Origin: a virus
DNA: 50,158 bases
IMG/VR virus record: IMGVR_UViG_3300017975_000003
Span: 1 to 50,158 of that record
Reading direction: 5' to 3' (one strand)
A program made the translations under genes and the position numbers. Shown here one piece after another: positions 48,739-50,158 of the stretch; the stretch's first letter is position 1; each line of letters starts with the position of its first letter. Below the pieces are notes generated by a model. That model was not told the origin of the DNA and did no database searches. It saw nothing but the letters and a program-made list of their open reading frames with translations.

Positions 48739-50158
48739 TTACTTCGCCTCCGCCCAGTTGTCCGCCAGCTTGGCGTCGACCTGGACCGGGACTACGAGCT
48801 GCACCGCGTTAATCATGATGTCCTCCATCTTGCGGAACTCGCGCTCGCTCTGGCACCCCGCGTCGTCAATTTCGTCGTGCACGGTCAGGCTCGGGACGTA
48901 GCCGGCCTGGTCGAGCTGCAGCATGATCTCCTTCATGTGGTCCGCGCTGGAGCCCTGAATGAGGCTGTTCAGCGCCTTGTGGGTGCCGGCGACGACCCAG
49001 CGCTCGCGCGGGTAGAGCTCCTTGAACTCGGCCAGCGTCATGGCCCTGTTCTGGCCCTTGCCGCGGTCGGCCTTCTCGACCAAGTTGAAGTGCCGGCGCC
49101 GGCCCCAGAACGTGGTGATGGCCTTGTTCTTCTCGGCCTGCGAGGCGCAGGCGTCCATGAGCGGTCTGACGAATGGCACGCCGGCGTGGTACTTCTCGAT
49201 GATGTCCTTCACCGCGGCCTTCGACTCCTCAGGCACCTTGTCCTGCAGGTGCTTCGTCACGGAGGTCTCCTCCGTCCAGTAGCCCAGGCTCCAGCCAAGC
49301 TTCCAGAACCCCATGCCATACGCGAGGCCGAGGTTGATGGTCTTCGCGGCCTTGCGGGAGATGCTCGCCATGTCGGCAACCATCTGATGGTAGTCGGTGT
49401 TCGCGTCCGACCTGTACTTCTCCACGGCCTCGGCCGCGCCGTCGAAGCCGCAGAGGTACGCGTAGTGGACCGTCCACCGCGGCTCCTGGGCCTTGATGTC
49501 GAGCGCCGCCCACCGGCAGCCGGGCTCGGCGACAAACAGGCCCCGGATCAGCGGCCCGTACACCGGGTCCCTGGCCGTGACCTGCTGCAGGTTCGGGTGG
49601 GAAGACGAGAAGCGGCCGGAGCGCGTCCCCTCCTCATCCTTCTTCGTCTGGTGGAACTGAGCGTGTATCCTGCCGCGCACGTTGCTCCCGAGGACCATGC
49701 CCTCGACGAAGTCCCTGCGCTGCTTGCTCATCTTCCGCACCTGGCCGACCAGCTTCAAGAGCGGGTGCTCCTCGCCGCGCAGGCTCAGCCAGTCCTTCGT
49801 GAAGGACGGGTTGCCAGCGTCGGTGACGACGTACGGTACGCCGCACTTCTTGCAGGCCGAGGCGAGAGACTGCGGAGACCACACGTCGACGCGCGCGCCC
49901 GCCATCGCGTTCAGCCTGCGCTGCAGCTCGGCCTCGTCGGCGATCAGCCTGTCCCGCAGCTGCTCGGCCTTCGAGATGTCGACCGGCACGCCCTTGAGGC
50001 GCATCTGCAATAGCAGGGGGACGAGGCGCGACTCCTTCTGGAAGACCTGCCAGAGGTCCGTGCGCCGGCCCTTGTACTCCGACCACTCGGACTCGAGCCT
50101 GGGCTTCTGCTTGTCGAGCACGCCGAGCGCCAGGCGGCAGTCGTCCTCGGCGTACGGG
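48739..50158 (-). CDS. Family A DNA polymerase, N-terminus cut by window edge
   Basis: The frame is open to the right edge. Near the edge PYAEDDCRLAL is the Exo III motif of a 3'-5' proofreading domain. Motif A is ALDIKAQEPR, motif B RKAAKTINLGLAYGMG and motif C LTVHDEIDDAG, with both catalytic aspartates. In motif B the residue equivalent to E. coli Phe762 is leucine (codon at 49330-49332). Tyr is usual in T7-like and Phe in bacterial enzymes. The polymerase replicates the phage genome. It opens the operon in this window. Confidence 0.93.
   Translation of the reverse strand, partial: PYAEDDCRLALGVLDKQKPRLESEWSEYKGRRTDLWQVFQKESRLVPLLLQMRLKGVPVDISKAEQLRDRLIADEAELQRRLNAMAGARVDVWSPQSLASACKKCGVPYVVTDAGNPSFTKDWLSLRGEEHPLLKLVGQVRKMSKQRRDFVEGMVLGSNVRGRIHAQFHQTKKDEEGTRSGRFSSSHPNLQQVTARDPVYGPLIRGLFVAEPGCRWAALDIKAQEPRWTVHYAYLCGFDGAAEAVEKYRSDANTDYHQMVADMASISRKAAKTINLGLAYGMGFWKLGWSLGYWTEETSVTKHLQDKVPEESKAAVKDIIEKYHAGVPFVRPLMDACASQAEKNKAITTFWGRRRHFNLVEKADRGKGQNRAMTLAEFKELYPRERWVVAGTHKALNSLIQGSSADHMKEIMLQLDQAGYVPSLTVHDEIDDAGCQSEREFRKMEDIMINAVQLVVPVQVDAKLADNWAEAK

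Noticed and set aside
1-50158. tRNA genes, integrase or repressor
   Set aside because: Read through for tRNA T-arm patterns and for recombinase and repressor motifs; none seen. A dedicated search (tRNAscan-SE, HMMs) could still find divergent ones.

Overview
This window is most of a G+C-rich, tailed double-stranded DNA phage with a long non-contractile tail (siphovirus type). The evidence is a complete head-to-tail late module: small and large terminase, portal, scaffold, P22-type coat, MuF-like protein, neck and tail-tube proteins, two tail assembly chaperone frames joined by a -1 frameshift signal, a 1082-residue tape measure, and tail-tip proteins. No integrase, excisionase, repressor, tRNA, rRNA or CRISPR array was seen. 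The host is uncertain. Two secreted fibre-like proteins (5551-6627 and 32686-33900) resemble, from memory only, proteins of soil Acidobacteriota.

Layout. Bases 1-793 hold two leftward genes, one a cut LAGLIDADG-like protein. Bases 794-1148 are a divergent intergenic region with a 177-bp inverted-repeat element, a 21-bp tandem repeat and a promoter-like site. Bases 1149-31026 are the rightward packaging, head and tail genes. Bases 31052-37620 hold an HTH plus metallophosphoesterase protein related to T5 A1, a second secreted fibre-like protein, an SPFH/band-7 protein and a lysis group: GH19 endolysin, membrane coiled-coil protein, secreted barrel-like protein, holin candidates and a second lysozyme-like protein. 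A strong hairpin at 37625-37654 marks the convergence point. From there to the right edge all genes run leftward and form a tightly overlapping replication operon: SNF2 helicase, UvrD-like helicase, HD-like protein, RNA ligase, AEP primase, SSB-like protein, AAA+ ATPase, PD-(D/E)XK nuclease and family A DNA polymerase (cut by the edge).

How it works together. Most replication genes overlap by 1-17 bases, so they are probably translationally coupled and made together. The late genes appear to be one long transcription unit with internal -10-like sites (TAxAAT or CATAAT) before several genes and hairpins between some genes. At the endolysin gene a perfect 9-bp inverted repeat hides the ribosome binding site in long transcripts but not in a transcript from the promoter inside the hairpin, the same logic as the phage T4 lysozyme gene.

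Most unusual features: (1) two gapless 177-bp copies of an element with about 26-bp inverted-repeat ends, each carrying a 41-codon reading frame, one filling exactly the space between two late genes; (2) the endolysin timing hairpin; (3) a textbook -1 frameshift site; (4) an E1-FCCH-like module repeated in four virion proteins; (5) phage proteins with Sec signal peptides joined to fibre domains; (6) a phage SPFH protein; (7) a PolA with leucine at the position equivalent to E. coli Phe762.
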